This document shows positions 25,629 to 36,672 of a stretch of 64,000 nt of DNA, in pieces; the stretch's first letter is position 1; each line of letters begins with the position of its first letter. The notes under the pieces were generated by a model. That model ran no database searches. It was not told the DNA's origin and was given only the letters and a program-made list of their open reading frames with translations. The position numbers and the translations under genes were made by a program. Source of the stretch: Desulfovibrio sp. JY (GTDB lineage Bacteria; Desulfobacterota; Desulfovibrionia; Desulfovibrionales; Desulfovibrionaceae); contig CP082962.1 of assembly GCA_021730285.1 (NCBI GenBank), positions 930,001-994,000 of the forward strand. Direction: 5' to 3'.

Positions 25629-25919
25629 ATGAAGCTCAAACCCTTAGGCGATCGCGTGCTTGTCAAACGGCTGGAACAGGAGGAAGTCACGAAGGGTGGC
25701 ATCATCATCCCCGACTCCGCCAAGGAAAAGCCCATGAAAGGCGAGGTCATCGCCGTCGGTCCGGGCAAGCTCGACGACAAGGGCTCCCACATGAAGATGC
25801 ATGTCGAAAAGGGCAATCTGGTCCTTTTCAACAAGTACGCCGGCACCGAGATCAAGATCGACGACGACGAGCTCCTCGTGATGCGCGAGGACGACATCCT
25901 GGCCGTCATCGAGGCCTAA
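25629..25919 (+). CDS. groES: Co-chaperonin GroES
   Basis: A 96-residue cytosolic lid subunit that forms a heptameric ring on GroEL. Signature regions are the N-terminal [11 protein letters not shown], the mobile loop [18 protein letters not shown], and the C-terminal [17 protein letters not shown] lies 10-14 bases before the ATG. It is the first gene of a two-gene operon driven by the promoter and CIRCE site immediately upstream. Confidence 0.97.
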   Translation: MKLKPLGDRVLVKRLEQEEVTKGGIIIPDSAKEKPMKGEVIAVGPGKLDDKGSHMKMHVEKGNLVLFNKYAGTEIKIDDDELLVMREDDILAVIEA

Positions 25920-25961
25920 GGCCGATTGATCCCCATCTTCCGAATTTCCATTCTTAATTGA

Positions 25962-27614
<1,653 letters not shown>

Positions 27615-27643
27615 GCCGACCGCTTCCATATCGTTACCGCCAA

Positions 27644-27676
27644 GGGGGCCGGACATCCGTCCGGCCCCCTTTTATT
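27644..27676 (+). terminator. Intrinsic terminator of groESL
   Basis: GGGGGCCGGA and TCCGGCCCCC around a 6-base loop, followed by TTTTATTT, about 30 bases after the groEL stop. Confidence 0.9.
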
Positions 27677-27757
27677 TGCCCGGGCAAGGCCGGCGCCCGC
27701 GTTGACCGGCCGCCCCGGCCGCGCTATCTGATGGCAGCCTCAAACCAAGGAGACTTC

Positions 27758-28204
27758 ATGCCGGAATCCGCGCCCAAGGCCGACACGGTCCACGACGCCC
27801 CGCCCTACGACCTCAACAATCCCCAGGTGCTTCTGGCCTGGCAGCGCAACCACCTGGCCAACGAACGCACCTTCTTGGCCTGGTGCCGCACGGGGCTGGC
27901 CCTTTTCGGCTTCAGCTTCGTCATCGAGCGCTTCGACTTCTTCATCCGGCAGATCCAAAACGTGCCAATGTTCGCCGGCATGGCCCAGAAACACTTCCAC
28001 ACCGAGGCCATAACGCTTTCCACCTTCGCCGTGGGCGTGCTGGTCATGGTCGTGGCCACCTGGCGTTTCTGGTACATCCGGCGTTGCATCAACAAGGGGG
28101 CCAAGACCTTTTCCGTCACCCCGGACATCATTTTCACCGCCGCCGTGGTCGGCATCATCATCGGCCTTTTTTCCGTGTTCTGGCATCTGATCGTCCAAAA
28201 ATGA
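27758..28204 (+). CDS. DUF202 family membrane protein
   Basis: A 148-residue inner-membrane protein of the YidH/DUF202 type, function unknown. The family signature [20 protein letters not shown] is visible near residues 31-50 as part of the first hydrophobic segment; further membrane segments follow at about 85-105 and 120-145. AAGGAGA precedes the ATG by six bases. It starts 81 bases after the groESL terminator, so it has its own promoter. The secreted Cache protein follows on the same strand after 25 bases. Confidence 0.85.
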   Translation: MPESAPKADTVHDAPPYDLNNPQVLLAWQRNHLANERTFLAWCRTGLALFGFSFVIERFDFFIRQIQNVPMFAGMAQKHFHTEAITLSTFAVGVLVMVVATWRFWYIRRCINKGAKTFSVTPDIIFTAAVVGIIIGLFSVFWHLIVQK

Positions 28205-28229
28205 CGCGCCCCAAACCGGAGGCTGCCCT

Positions 28230-29297
28230 ATGCGCCCTGCCATGGGTCTTTTTCCCGTCTGGTTCCTTATCGTCCTGCTGGCCGCCCTGCCCGCCCGGGC
28301 GGCCGATACCAAGCCCCTGGCCCGGGCCGTGATCCTGGAGGCCGCCGGCCGCCTCGACAGCCAGCTCGCGGCCGTTGCCGGCAGCGCCAGGGCCCTTGGC
28401 GCGGCCTATGCCGCCGTGTGGCGCGACACCCCGGCCCCGCCGCCGGAAGTGCGGGCCAAATACCTGCAAAGCTACGCCGTCAAGGACGGCGTGGTGGCCT
28501 TTCGCGACGCCACAGGGCCGTGCGGCGCCAATCCGCAAGCCATGGCCCCCTGCCAGGCGCTGCTTTTCTACGACGGCGAAAACTTCACCGACGAGACCTT
28601 CCGAACGCTTGCGGCCATGACCAGACTGGCCCCGGCCATGGCCGCCGCCCATGACGCCCTGCCCTTTTCCTGGGTCTACCTGACAACGCCGGGCCAGAAC
28701 TTCGCCATCTACCCCTACCTGCCCCTCTCCCGCGCCCTGGAAAACTACCAGCCCACCCAGAAAGGCTTCTACACGGCCGCCGATTTCGAGAAGAAGGCCT
28801 GCGGCTGGGAATCGCCCTACCTCGATCTGGCCGGGGCCGGCATGATGGTCACGGCCTCGTGCCCGATCTACGACGGCGACAGGCTTCTCGGCGTGGCCTC
28901 GCGCGACGTGACCCTGGCCCAGTTGTCCAAGGACGTCATGGCCGATCTGGCCGCCATTCCCGGCGCGCAGGCCATCATCATGAACCGGCGCGGCAAGGCC
29001 ATCGCGGCAAGCGACCCCAAGGTGGCGGAGTTTATCGTCTCCGAAAACGCCAAGGCCGGCGACGCGGTAGTCTACTTCCGGGCCGACCGGGGGCTGGCGG
29101 CCCTTGGCAAGGAGAAAAACGTGGAAAGCCCCGAGAGCGGGCTCAACGACGCGGCCGAAACGGTCATCGAGCGGGCCGAAACGCAACGCCAATGGCCCAT
29201 CGAACTCTCCAGGGCCAAGGACACGGTGCTGGCCGCGCGGCTCAACACCACAGGCTGGTACCTGGTGCTGGTGTTGCCCCACAAGGTGGCCAAATGA
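28230..29297 (+). CDS. Secreted Cache-domain protein
   Basis: A 355-residue protein with a Sec signal peptide (core [14 protein letters not shown], cleavage near residue 24) followed by a single double-Cache-like domain. The diagnostic part is the segment around residues 190-235: [21 protein letters not shown] then [14 protein letters not shown]. Such domains usually bind amino acids or organic acids outside receptors, but here there is no membrane anchor, HAMP or kinase after it, so it would be a free periplasmic binding protein. Three cysteines in the mature N-terminal part may form disulfides. Its stop overlaps the next gene's start as ATGA, so it is coupled to the cobalamin fusion gene. 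Confidence 0.78.
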   Translation: MRPAMGLFPVWFLIVLLAALPARAADTKPLARAVILEAAGRLDSQLAAVAGSARALGAAYAAVWRDTPAPPPEVRAKYLQSYAVKDGVVAFRDATGPCGANPQAMAPCQALLFYDGENFTDETFRTLAAMTRLAPAMAAAHDALPFSWVYLTTPGQNFAIYPYLPLSRALENYQPTQKGFYTAADFEKKACGWESPYLDLAGAGMMVTASCPIYDGDRLLGVASRDVTLAQLSKDVMADLAAIPGAQAIIMNRRGKAIAASDPKVAEFIVSENAKAGDAVVYFRADRGLAALGKEKNVESPESGLNDAAETVIERAETQRQWPIELSRAKDTVLAARLNTTGWYLVLVLPHKVAK

Positions 29298-31888
29298 GCG
29301 AGTCCTTTCCCCACGGCGGCAACCTCCGCGCCCTGGCCGAGGCCGCCGGGCGCGATCCGGCCGACATCCTCGACGCCTCGGCCAGCATCAATCCCCTCGG
29401 TCCGCCGCCCTGGCTGCGCCAGGTCCTAAGCGCCGCCACGGGCGAGCTTGTCCATTACCCGGACCCGGACGCGACCGCGCTCATCACGGCAGCCTGCGAA
29501 CGCTACGGCGCGCCGGCCTCCCATTTCGTGGCCGGCGGCGGCACGAGCGAGATCCTCTACGCCCTGCCCCGCGCGACCGGCCTGGCCCGGGCCGTGATCC
29601 CCACGCCCTGCTACGCCGACTACGCCACGGCCGCCCACAAATCCGGCATGGACATCCGCCGGGTGCCGGCCGTGGAATTCGACGACTTCGCCGTCCACCT
29701 CGACCGGGTGGAAGGCGTGTTGCGCTCGCCCTCCCTGATCATCCTCGGCAGCCCCGGCAACCCCACCGGAAAGGTCATCCCCGCTGACGCCATCGTGGAC
29801 ATGGCCTCGCGCCATCCCCAGTGCCTGTTCCTGGTGGACGAGGCCTTCGCCGACTTCGTGCCCGGCTTCGCCTCCCTGGCCGGCGCGGACCGGCCGTACA
29901 ACGTGGCCGTGCTCCTGTCGCTGACCAAATCCTTCGCCATCCCCGGCCTGCGCCTGGGGCTCCTCGCCGCCAGCCCCGACCTGGCCGGCTGGGTCCGCAG
30001 CAAGCTGCCGCCCTGGTCGGTCAACACCCTGGCCCAGGCTGTTGGCGCGCGGGGACTGGCCGATACCGAATACATGGAAGCGACCCGGCAGGCCCTGCCC
30101 GGCCTGCGCCAGCGCCTTGCCGATGGACTCACGAAACTGGGGTTTACGGTCCTGCCCGGCGCGGCCAATTTCCTTTTGGCGAGACTCCCGGCCGAAGCCT
30201 CCCCCTCGGGCGAAGTCTGCCGCCGGGTCCTGGCCGAGCACGGCGTGGCGCTTCGCGACTGCGCCAACTTCCATGCCCTGTCCGACCGCTTCATCCGGGT
30301 GGCCGTGCGCCGGGAGGACGAAACCGACCGCATCCTGGCCGCCCTGGCCGGAGTGCTCGATTCCCCCCTGGCCCCGTCCTTTGCCCCCAGGCGAGGGACG
30401 CCGGCGCTGATGGTCCAGGGGACGGCCTCCAATGCCGGCAAATCCGTGCTCTGCGCCGGGCTGTGCCGGCTGCTTGCCCGCCGGGGACTTCGGGTCGCGC
30501 CGTTTAAGTCCCAGAACATGTCGCTCAATTCCGGGGTCACGGCCGACGGGCTGGAGATGGGCCGGGCGCAGATCGTCCAGGCCCGGGCCTGCCGCCTCGC
30601 CCCGGACGTGCGCATGAACCCGGTGCTTTTAAAACCCACCTCCGACGTCGGCTCCCAGGTCATCGTGCTCGGCAAGCCCGTCGGCGTCATGCGGGTGGGC
30701 GAATACATCAACTATAAGCCCCAGGCCTTCACCGCGGCCAAGGAGGCCTACGACGCCCTGGCCGCCGAAGTGGACGTGATGGTGCTGGAGGGAGCCGGCA
30801 GCCCGGCCGAGGTCAATTTACAGGCCCACGACATGGTCAACATGGCCATGGCCGCCCATGCCGGGGCGAAGGTGCTGCTCGCGGCGGACATCGACCGGGG
30901 CGGGGCCTACGCGGCGCTGCTCGGCACCATGGAGTGCCTGGCCGAGGCGGACCGCGACCGGGTGGCCGGCTACCTGCTCAACCGCTTCCGGGGCGATCCG
31001 TCGCTGCTGTCCCCGGCCAACGATTTTTTGCGCCGGGCCACGGGCAGGGACGTCCTCGGCGTCGTGCCCTGGATCGACAACCTCGGCCTGCCGGAAGAGG
31101 ATTCCGTCACCTTCAAGGACGGGGGAACGCTGCCGACCGCGCTTCCCGACGACCCGGACGTTCTCGACATCGCGGTCGTCGATCTGCCGCGCGTGTCCAA
31201 CTTCACCGACCTGGACGCCCTGGCCGTGGAGCCGGATGTCCGCCTGCGCCGGGTGCGAAACGCCGGCGAGCTGGGACAGCCGGACGCCCTGATCCTGCCT
31301 GGCAGCAAGAACACCCTGGCCGATCTGGCCTGGCTTGGCGAAACGGGACTGGCCGCGGCGATCATCGCCCTGGCCGGGGAAGAAAAAACGGAGATCGTGG
31401 GGATTTGCGCCGGCCTGCAGATGCTCGGCACGGCCGTGGCCGATCCGCTGGGGCTGGAATCGGGCCGGAAACGCGAGGATGGACTGGGACTCCTTGGGAT
31501 CAGCACGGAACTGGCAGCCGCCAAGACCCTGGCCGCCACCCGGGCCGTGTACGCGGACTCGGACCTGGCCCTTAACGGCTACGAGATCCACCACGGCCTG
31601 ACCGTGCCCGACAACGCCGCCCCGCCCCGCATCGTCGTCACGCGTGAGGACGGCTCGCCCATGGGCTATGCCCGGCCGGACGGACGCGTCTGGGGGGCGT
31701 ATCTGCACGGCATCTTCGACGCCGACGCCTTCCGACGCCATTTCCTCAATGCCCTGCGCGCACGCCGAAACCTCGCCCCCATCGCCCACGCCACGCCCTA
31801 CGACCTGGAGCCGGCCCTCGACCGGCTGGCCGACGTGCTGGAGGCGCACCTCAACCTCCCCGCCCTGCTACGGCGACTCGGCCTGTAA
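29294..31888 (+). CDS. cobQ: CobC/CobD-like aminotransferase fused to cobyric acid synthase CobQ
   Basis: An 864-residue fusion. Residues 1-355 are a PLP enzyme of the threonine-phosphate decarboxylase type, with Schiff-base lysine K212 in [14 protein letters not shown]; this domain would make the aminopropanol phosphate arm of cobalamin. Residues 369-864 are cobyric acid synthase, which amidates four side chains of adenosylcobyrinic a,c-diamide: P-loop GTASNAGKS at 376-384, [12 protein letters not shown], and the glutaminase Cys in [10 protein letters not shown] plus His in GYEIHHG. A 13-residue linker joins them. The ATG overlaps the Cache gene stop by four bases. No frameshift is seen at the junction. 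Confidence 0.92.
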   Translation: MSESFPHGGNLRALAEAAGRDPADILDASASINPLGPPPWLRQVLSAATGELVHYPDPDATALITAACERYGAPASHFVAGGGTSEILYALPRATGLARAVIPTPCYADYATAAHKSGMDIRRVPAVEFDDFAVHLDRVEGVLRSPSLIILGSPGNPTGKVIPADAIVDMASRHPQCLFLVDEAFADFVPGFASLAGADRPYNVAVLLSLTKSFAIPGLRLGLLAASPDLAGWVRSKLPPWSVNTLAQAVGARGLADTEYMEATRQALPGLRQRLADGLTKLGFTVLPGAANFLLARLPAEASPSGEVCRRVLAEHGVALRDCANFHALSDRFIRVAVRREDETDRILAALAGVLDSPLAPSFAPRRGTPALMVQGTASNAGKSVLCAGLCRLLARRGLRVAPFKSQNMSLNSGVTADGLEMGRAQIVQARACRLAPDVRMNPVLLKPTSDVGSQVIVLGKPVGVMRVGEYINYKPQAFTAAKEAYDALAAEVDVMVLEGAGSPAEVNLQAHDMVNMAMAAHAGAKVLLAADIDRGGAYAALLGTMECLAEADRDRVAGYLLNRFRGDPSLLSPANDFLRRATGRDVLGVVPWIDNLGLPEEDSVTFKDGGTLPTALPDDPDVLDIAVVDLPRVSNFTDLDALAVEPDVRLRRVRNAGELGQPDALILPGSKNTLADLAWLGETGLAAAIIALAGEEKTEIVGICAGLQMLGTAVADPLGLESGRKREDGLGLLGISTELAAAKTLAATRAVYADSDLALNGYEIHHGLTVPDNAAPPRIVVTREDGSPMGYARPDGRVWGAYLHGIFDADAFRRHFLNALRARRNLAPIAHATPYDLEPALDRLADVLEAHLNLPALLRRLGL

Positions 31889-31900
31889 GATTTTGAAAAG

Positions 31901-32070
31901 GAACCGGGGGGAAACCTTTCTTGCAGAAAGGTTCTCCCCCCGGGCCCCCTTTCCAAAGACTCTTAACAGTTACGAGGCACCACAGGCTATCCAGTTGTAA
32001 CCGCTAAAAGTTTTGGGGAGGGGAGAGCGCGAGAGGGGAACCCTTTTTTCAAAAAGGGTTCCCCTCTCGC
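31901..32070. repeat. Tail-to-tail double palindrome element between convergent genes
   Basis: Left hairpin 31901-31945 (arms from CCGGGGGGAAACCTTTCT), then the tail CAAAGACTCTTAAC, a linker, the second tail TAAAAGTTTTGGGG, and the right hairpin 32027-32070 (arms GCGAGAGGGGAACCCTTTTT). Same architecture as 53201-53370, with most differences in the linker, and the inverse of 3219-3384. It separates cobQ (+) and the FmdB gene (-). Confidence 0.8.
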
Positions 32071-32103
32071 ACCTTCCTCGCATCTCCTCAAAACCGCGCC
32101 GCG

Positions 32104-32481
32104 TCAGGAAGCGGCGCTGGAGCTTGCGGTCGAGGCGCAGGAGGAACAACCTCCGGAAGGCGCCTTGGCGCAGGAAGCGGCATCGGAAGTGGTGGTCGTG
32201 GAGGATGCGGCGGAAGAGGAGTCCCCGGAGGAGGCGTCCGCGGACTTGGCGTCATGGGCCTTGCCGCCGTTGGCGGCCTCGCCGGCGGCGCTACACCCGC
32301 CGTTACCCTTGTAATCGGTCACATACCAGCCCGTGCCCTTGAGCACGAACGAGGTGTTGGACATGATGCGATGGGCCTGCGCGCCGCACGCCTCGCAGGG
32401 CGCTTCGTCCACGTCGAAATGTTTCTGCAAGATCTCGGAAATCTTGCCGCACTTGTCGCATTTGTATTCATAGATGGGCAT
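32104..32481 (-). CDS. FmdB-type zinc ribbon protein with Ser/Cys-rich tail
   Basis: A 125-residue protein. The first 45 residues are the FmdB/CxxC_CxxC_SSSS zinc ribbon: MPIYEYKCDKCG with C8/C11 and C29/C32. The rest is low-complexity, rich in Ser, Ala, Thr and Gly with six cysteines (GGCSSCAS near the end). This family is linked by name to regulation of formamidase genes, but its true function is uncertain. The start is fixed by the conserved MPIYEY. Upstream, 235 bases up to the MucR gene carry no visible gene. Confidence 0.85.
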   Translation of the reverse strand: MPIYEYKCDKCGKISEILQKHFDVDEAPCEACGAQAHRIMSNTSFVLKGTGWYVTDYKGNGGCSAAGEAANGGKAHDAKSADASSGDSSSAASSTTTTSDAASCAKAPSGGCSSCASTASSSAAS

Positions 32482-32715
32482 CGTACACTCCCCTTGAGGC
32501 CGCATTCGGCCCCGTGATCGGCCGCAACAAGTCATCTTTCGGCCCTTTTTTGTCAAGGGCCGTTCGATCGGCCGCCGCGCGGCTCGGCAGCACTCGACGA
32601 GGTCGAGCGCCAAAAAAGTAATCGGTTCCGCAGGGCAGTCAAGGGGGGCAGGCGGGGAAAAACCGCCATGGGCACGCCGCGGGCAATCCCACGGCGGCCC
32701 ATGGCCAAGCGGCTC

Positions 32716-33114
32716 CTATCCGGCCGGCCGCCGCGTCCACAGCTGCATCTCCCGCATCTTCTTGCGCCGTTCCCGTTGCAGGGCCTTGCACACAAGCGGC
32801 ATGCCCTTGGGATAGCCCCATTTCACCCGATACTCGTCCGGTGTAAGCCCGAATTTGGCCAGATGACGCTTGGTGATTATCTTGTACGGTTTGCCGGATT
32901 CCATGCACATGATGGTGCGTTCCTTGACAGCCTTCTTCGGATCGAGCGGCGTATCGCCGGACACCAGTGCACGCGCCCCGCCACCCGCAATATCGATGGA
33001 TTTAATACTCCCGGCCAGTTTCGACATCATGGCCGTTATTTCATCTTCCGTCATATTGCGCACCTTGGCCTGCGCCTTCACGATATCCAGAGCAAGAGAT
33101 AAATAGGTATCCAT
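32716..33114 (-). CDS. MucR/Ros family regulator lacking zinc ligands
   Basis: A 132-residue DNA-binding protein of the MucR/Ros family, which are H-NS-like transcriptional regulators. The domain begins near residue 66 (RTIMCMESGKPYKIITKRHLAKFGLTP). C70 and H84 of the Cys2His2 zinc finger remain, but the second Cys is S73 and the last His region reads KFGL, so the zinc site is probably lost, as reported for some family members. The N-terminal 40 residues with MTEDEITAMMSKL match the oligomerisation part. The C-terminus is basic. The gene is divergent from the lipoprotein at 33265. Confidence 0.83.
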   Translation of the reverse strand: MDTYLSLALDIVKAQAKVRNMTEDEITAMMSKLAGSIKSIDIAGGGARALVSGDTPLDPKKAVKERTIMCMESGKPYKIITKRHLAKFGLTPDEYRVKWGYPKGMPLVCKALQRERRKKMREMQLWTRRPAG

Positions 33115-33264
33115 GGGACGTCTCCTCCAAACAGGAATTTTACGCCTGTTGTCACGAAAAAAGACAACGCGTCAGGTTGTCAAGTCGCGCAAACCCGGAA
33201 AAAGGTTGCACCCTATGGAAAGAGTAAATATCCCTTGGGAAAATCCACACACAAAGGAACACTC

Positions 33265-33591
33265 ATGCCGGGAAAATCGCCCCTGCCCGCCCTGTCCCGA
33301 CTGCTTGCCGTCGTTGCAATGATTCTGACCGGTTGCAGCCACGCCTACGTCAACCCCAATATCGCCAACCCGGCCGACGCCAAAAAACAATTCGCCGCCG
33401 ATTCCGCCATCTGCACCCAGGAAGCCAACCAGGACGTGCCCCCGACCTACGGCATGGACCGCTTCTACTTCGACCCCACGCCAATCGCCGAAACCGAAAA
33501 ATGGATGGGAAACGTGGTCGAAGACGACGACAACCTCGACGCCTACAGCGCCTGCATGCACCGCCGTGGCTGGCGCTTCAAAAAGAAGTAG
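33265..33591 (+). CDS. Small lipoprotein, hypothetical
   Basis: A 108-residue predicted lipoprotein: signal peptide PALSRLLAVVAMILTGC with lipobox LTGC, modified cysteine C24. The mature chain contains two further cysteines (C50 and C96) that could pair, and ends with CMHRRGWRFKKK, a pattern seen in small lipoproteins of many proteobacteria. AAGGAAC precedes the ATG by about six bases. Its stop lies close to block C of the three-block repeat. No function is assigned. Confidence 0.75.
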   Translation: MPGKSPLPALSRLLAVVAMILTGCSHAYVNPNIANPADAKKQFAADSAICTQEANQDVPPTYGMDRFYFDPTPIAETEKWMGNVVEDDDNLDAYSACMHRRGWRFKKK

Positions 33592-33599
33592 ACGGAGAT

Positions 33600-33960
33600 A
33601 ATCCGGCAGAAAAGGGGGGCTCTGCCCCCCAGCCCCCGCCGGGATGCCACGGGCCCCCCGGGCCCCCCATCCGGTGCGCTTTGGCCGCGCGGGAGCGGGG
33701 TTGGCTGGCGGTCAGGCGCAGGGGTGAAGATGCAGGCGGCATTTGTCGGGACGCTGCATGTCGCTTCGCGACAAGCTCGTCCCGGCAAATGCCGCCTGCA
33801 CCACGCCGTCGCCCCTTCGGGGCGAAAAAAGAAAGAATGTACTGAACCGCGTTAAGTAAAGGCGTCGCGCCCCGTCACAGCTCCCCTATGAAAGTTTTTG
33901 GGGAGGGAGGGGGTCCGGGGGAGGGGACCCTTTTTTTCAAAAAAGGGTCCCCTCCCCCGG
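33600..33960. repeat. Three-block intergenic repeat element, copy 3 (inverted)
   Basis: Covers the gap between the lipoprotein stop (33591) and the minus-strand stop at 33974. Block C (about 33600-33665) is the reverse complement of the G-rich box at 1380-1450. Block B' (33731-33800) is again a 70-base palindrome, starting TGCAGGCGGCAT and ending with its complement, with an inner GTCGC/GCGAC hairpin, but its sequence is unrelated to B of the other copies. Block A (33915-33960) has perfect 22-base arms. As in the other copies, C is next to a gene stop codon. No gene is evident. Confidence 0.75.
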
Positions 33961-33973
33961 CAAACACATCGTC

Positions 33974-34465
33974 CTAGTGCACGGTGCCGCTGGTGGAGCC
34001 GGACGGGTTGCCGGTCGAGGCGAGGTTGGCGCTGAAGCGCTGCACGGCCGGGTCCTTGCGCCATTCGGAAAAGAGGTTGTCCCAGTCCGAGAACGACATG
34101 GTTTCCTGGTCGAGCTGGCCCTCGTGGCCGGACATCCAGACCGAGAAAAGCTGCATGAGCAGGGCCAGCGGCTTGCTGTCGAAGGCCTTGGCCACGGTGC
34201 CTATGGGGTAGTTGCCGCCTTCCATGGTCTTGAACACGAATTCTCCAACCGACCGGCGGGAGCTTTCCATATCGATGGGCTGGCCGTTGACCTCGGCGAT
34301 GAAGCCGGCCAGATCCGGATGCTCCGTCCGCAAGGCCGTCAGCTCCTCTTGCGGCACATCGAGGTAGACGACGCCATCCTGCTCCACGGCGAAGTAGAAC
34401 CGGGCCCAGTGTTCGACCATAAACACGCGGAAGATTTCCTCGGCGGCTTTTTCCATAACATCCAT
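33974..34465 (-). CDS. Hypothetical cytosolic protein
   Basis: A 163-residue acidic soluble protein without signal peptide or membrane segment. AAGGAG nine bases before the ATG supports the start. Sequence is varied and well folded in appearance, with FRVFMVEHWARFYFAV near residue 12 and a polar Ser/Thr/Gly-rich C-terminus. I do not recognise it. It lies 12 bases downstream of the OppF-type ATPase on the same strand, so it is probably in the same transcript. Confidence 0.65.
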   Translation of the reverse strand: MDVMEKAAEEIFRVFMVEHWARFYFAVEQDGVVYLDVPQEELTALRTEHPDLAGFIAEVNGQPIDMESSRRSVGEFVFKTMEGGNYPIGTVAKAFDSKPLALLMQLFSVWMSGHEGQLDQETMSFSDWDNLFSEWRKDPAVQRFSANLASTGNPSGSTSGTVH

Positions 34466-34477
34466 GTGGTATGCTCC

Positions 34478-35479
34478 TTATGTCGCGACGCGGGGGCAGC
34501 GCACGAAATGCCCCGGCGCGACCTGAGTCAGTTCGGGTTCGTCGGCGGCGCACTCGGGCACGGCCAGCGCGCAGCGGGGATGAAAGCGGCAGCCGTGGAG
34601 CGGCGCGGCCGGGTCCGGCGGATCACCGCTTATGGGAACCGGAAGCCGGTGCGCCGGATCGATGATCGGGGCCGCCGCCAGAAGCGCCCTTGTATACGGA
34701 TGCAGCGGCGCGTCGTAAAGCGCCTTAGCCGGGGCCAATTCCACCACCCGGCCGAGGTACATGACGGCCACCCGGTCGCTTAAGTGCCCCACCACGGCCA
34801 GGTCGTGGGAAATGAACAAATAGGCCAGACCCAGCCGCTCCTTGAGGTCGGCCAAGAGGTTTATGACCTGGGCCTGGACCGAGACGTCGAGGGCGGAAAC
34901 GGGCTCGTCGCACACGAGCAGCCGGGGCGAAAGGGCCAGCCCCCGGGCCACGGCCACCCTCTGGCGCTGGCCGCCGGAGAACTGGTGGGGAAAACGTCTG
35001 GCGTGCTCGGGCAAGAGTCCGACCAGGGAAAGCAGCTCCAGCACGCGCTCGCGGCGTTTGGCCCGGCCCATGCCCGCCGCCCGCAGCCCTTCGGCCACGG
35101 ACCAGCCGATGGGGAGCCGGGGATTGAGCGAGGCGAACGGGTCCTGGAAAATCATCTGCACCAGGCCGGGGAGCTGTCGACGCGTCTCGCGGCCGCCCGC
35201 CCAGGGATCACGGCCGGCCAGGCGCACACTGCCGACGCTTGGCGGCTCGAGCCCGACGGCCAGCCGGGCCAGCGTCGACTTGCCGCAGCCCGACTCGCCC
35301 ACAAGGCCCAGCGTCTCGCCCGGGGCCACGGTCAGGTCCACCCCGTCCACGGCCTTGACAGTGCGGGTCGCGGACGAAAAAAAGCCCTGGCGCGACACAT
35401 AGTGCCGCCGCACGCCGGCAAGCTCCAGTACGGGGGCGGCCTCTTGGGACTTCGCGTCCTGTCCTTGAAGCGCATCCAT
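34478..35479 (-). CDS. Peptide ABC transporter ATP-binding protein, OppF/DppF type
   Basis: A 333-residue cytosolic ATPase of an oligopeptide/dipeptide/nickel importer. Walker A is GESGCGKST near residue 63, the signature is SGGQRQRV near 169, and Walker B is LLVCDEPVSALD. The C-terminal OppF-type extension has HPYTRALL and three cysteines (C around GCRFHPRC and ALAVPEC) thought to form a metal site in this subfamily. With the OppD-type partner at 35595 it would form the ATPase pair of one importer. No permease or binding-protein gene is adjacent. Confidence 0.88.
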   Translation of the reverse strand: MDALQGQDAKSQEAAPVLELAGVRRHYVSRQGFFSSATRTVKAVDGVDLTVAPGETLGLVGESGCGKSTLARLAVGLEPPSVGSVRLAGRDPWAGGRETRRQLPGLVQMIFQDPFASLNPRLPIGWSVAEGLRAAGMGRAKRRERVLELLSLVGLLPEHARRFPHQFSGGQRQRVAVARGLALSPRLLVCDEPVSALDVSVQAQVINLLADLKERLGLAYLFISHDLAVVGHLSDRVAVMYLGRVVELAPAKALYDAPLHPYTRALLAAAPIIDPAHRLPVPISGDPPDPAAPLHGCRFHPRCALAVPECAADEPELTQVAPGHFVRCPRVAT

Positions 35480-35535
35480 GACAACGTCTGCCTATAACCA
35501 AGTTAACCCATTAAAAAGTTTAGGAAGGGGAGAGC

Positions 35536-35576
35536 GCGAGAGGGGAGAACCCTTTTCAAAGGGTTTCCCCTCTCGC
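35536..35576. repeat. Single A-type palindrome between the two ATPase genes
   Basis: Arms GCGAGAGGGGAGAACCCTTTT and complement (one unpaired base) with the tail AAGTTTAGGAAGGGG. It sits 19 bases downstream of the OppD-type gene and upstream of the OppF-type gene, so it could separate their expression. Confidence 0.75.
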
Positions 35577-35594
35577 ACTGTCTTCTCATAATAT

Positions 35595-36563
35595 TTACCC
35601 ATACAGCCAACACCGCGCGCGGCGGCCGTTGTCCAGGGTGAAAAAGGGCGGTGCTTCGTGGGCGCACGGCGCGAAGGCCCTGGGGCAGCGGGGATGAAAA
35701 TGGCAGCCCGTCGGCAGGGCGGACAGGCTCGGCACCGTGCCGGCGATGGGCGTCAGCCGGCCCCGGTCAGACAGGCGCGGCAGCGAGGCCAGAAGCCCCT
35801 GGCTGTAGGGATGGGCCGGACCGTCGAAAAAAGCCCGCACCCCGGCATATTCCACCACCCGGCCGGAATACATCACGGCCACGGCGTCGGCGGTCTGGGC
35901 CACCACGCCGAGGTTGTGGGTGATAAGCGCGATGGCCGTGCCGGAATCCCTGGTCAGGCCCAGCATGAGGTCGAGGATCTGGCGCTGCACCGTGACGTCG
36001 AGCGCCGTGGTCGGCTCGTCGGCGATGAGCAGCTCCGGGGAAAGGATGAGCGCCATGGCGATCATGACCCGCTGGCGCTGGCCGCCGGAAAGTTCGTGGG
36101 GATAGGCGGAAAGCCGTTTCGAGACGTCCGGCAGGCCCACCCGGACCAGCATGGCGGCGGCGGCGTCCTTGGCTTCCCGGCGGGAAGCTTTGCGGTGGAT
36201 GCGCACCGGCTCCGACACCTGGTCGCCGATGGTGAGCACCGGATTGAGCGAGGTCATGGGCTCCTGGAAGATCATGGAGGCCCGGCTGCCGCGAATGGCC
36301 CGACGTTCCCGCTCGGGCAGGGCCAGGATGTCCCGGCCGTCGAAGATCGCCTTGCCTGTCGTCACCCGCCCCGGAGGCGGCACGAGCCCCAGCACCGAAA
36401 GGGACAGCACCGTTTTGCCGCAACCCGACTCCCCGACCACGGCCATGACCTCGCCGCGCCCGATGGCGAGATCCACGCCGTCGACGGCCGTAAGCGGCCC
36501 TCCGGGGGAGTCGAAAACCGTGGTCAGGTTTTCAACGGATAAAAGGGCTTGCTGCATGGTCAT
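35595..36563 (-). CDS. Peptide ABC transporter ATP-binding protein, OppD/DppD type
   Basis: A 322-residue ATPase: Walker A GESGCGKTVL near residue 38, signature SGGQRQRVMIAMAL near 150, Walker B LLIADEPTTALD near 170, and a C-terminal oligopeptide-type extension with CHFHPRCPRAFAPC. I chose the ATG at 36563 with AGGA upstream; the frame extends further but without homology. It precedes the OppF-type gene on the same strand by about 115 bases containing a palindrome. Substrate could be peptides, nickel or other small solutes. Confidence 0.88.
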   Translation of the reverse strand: MTMQQALLSVENLTTVFDSPGGPLTAVDGVDLAIGRGEVMAVVGESGCGKTVLSLSVLGLVPPPGRVTTGKAIFDGRDILALPERERRAIRGSRASMIFQEPMTSLNPVLTIGDQVSEPVRIHRKASRREAKDAAAAMLVRVGLPDVSKRLSAYPHELSGGQRQRVMIAMALILSPELLIADEPTTALDVTVQRQILDLMLGLTRDSGTAIALITHNLGVVAQTADAVAVMYSGRVVEYAGVRAFFDGPAHPYSQGLLASLPRLSDRGRLTPIAGTVPSLSALPTGCHFHPRCPRAFAPCAHEAPPFFTLDNGRRARCWLYG

Positions 36564-36672
36564 GGCGTCCTGCCCCTTCCTACCGGCTTTGCCGGTCCCC
36601 AGCAAGGCGGGGGCCGACACCAGCAGCCATTTGTTTCTTGGCAATAAACGGCAAAACCGTTAGACACGCGGC

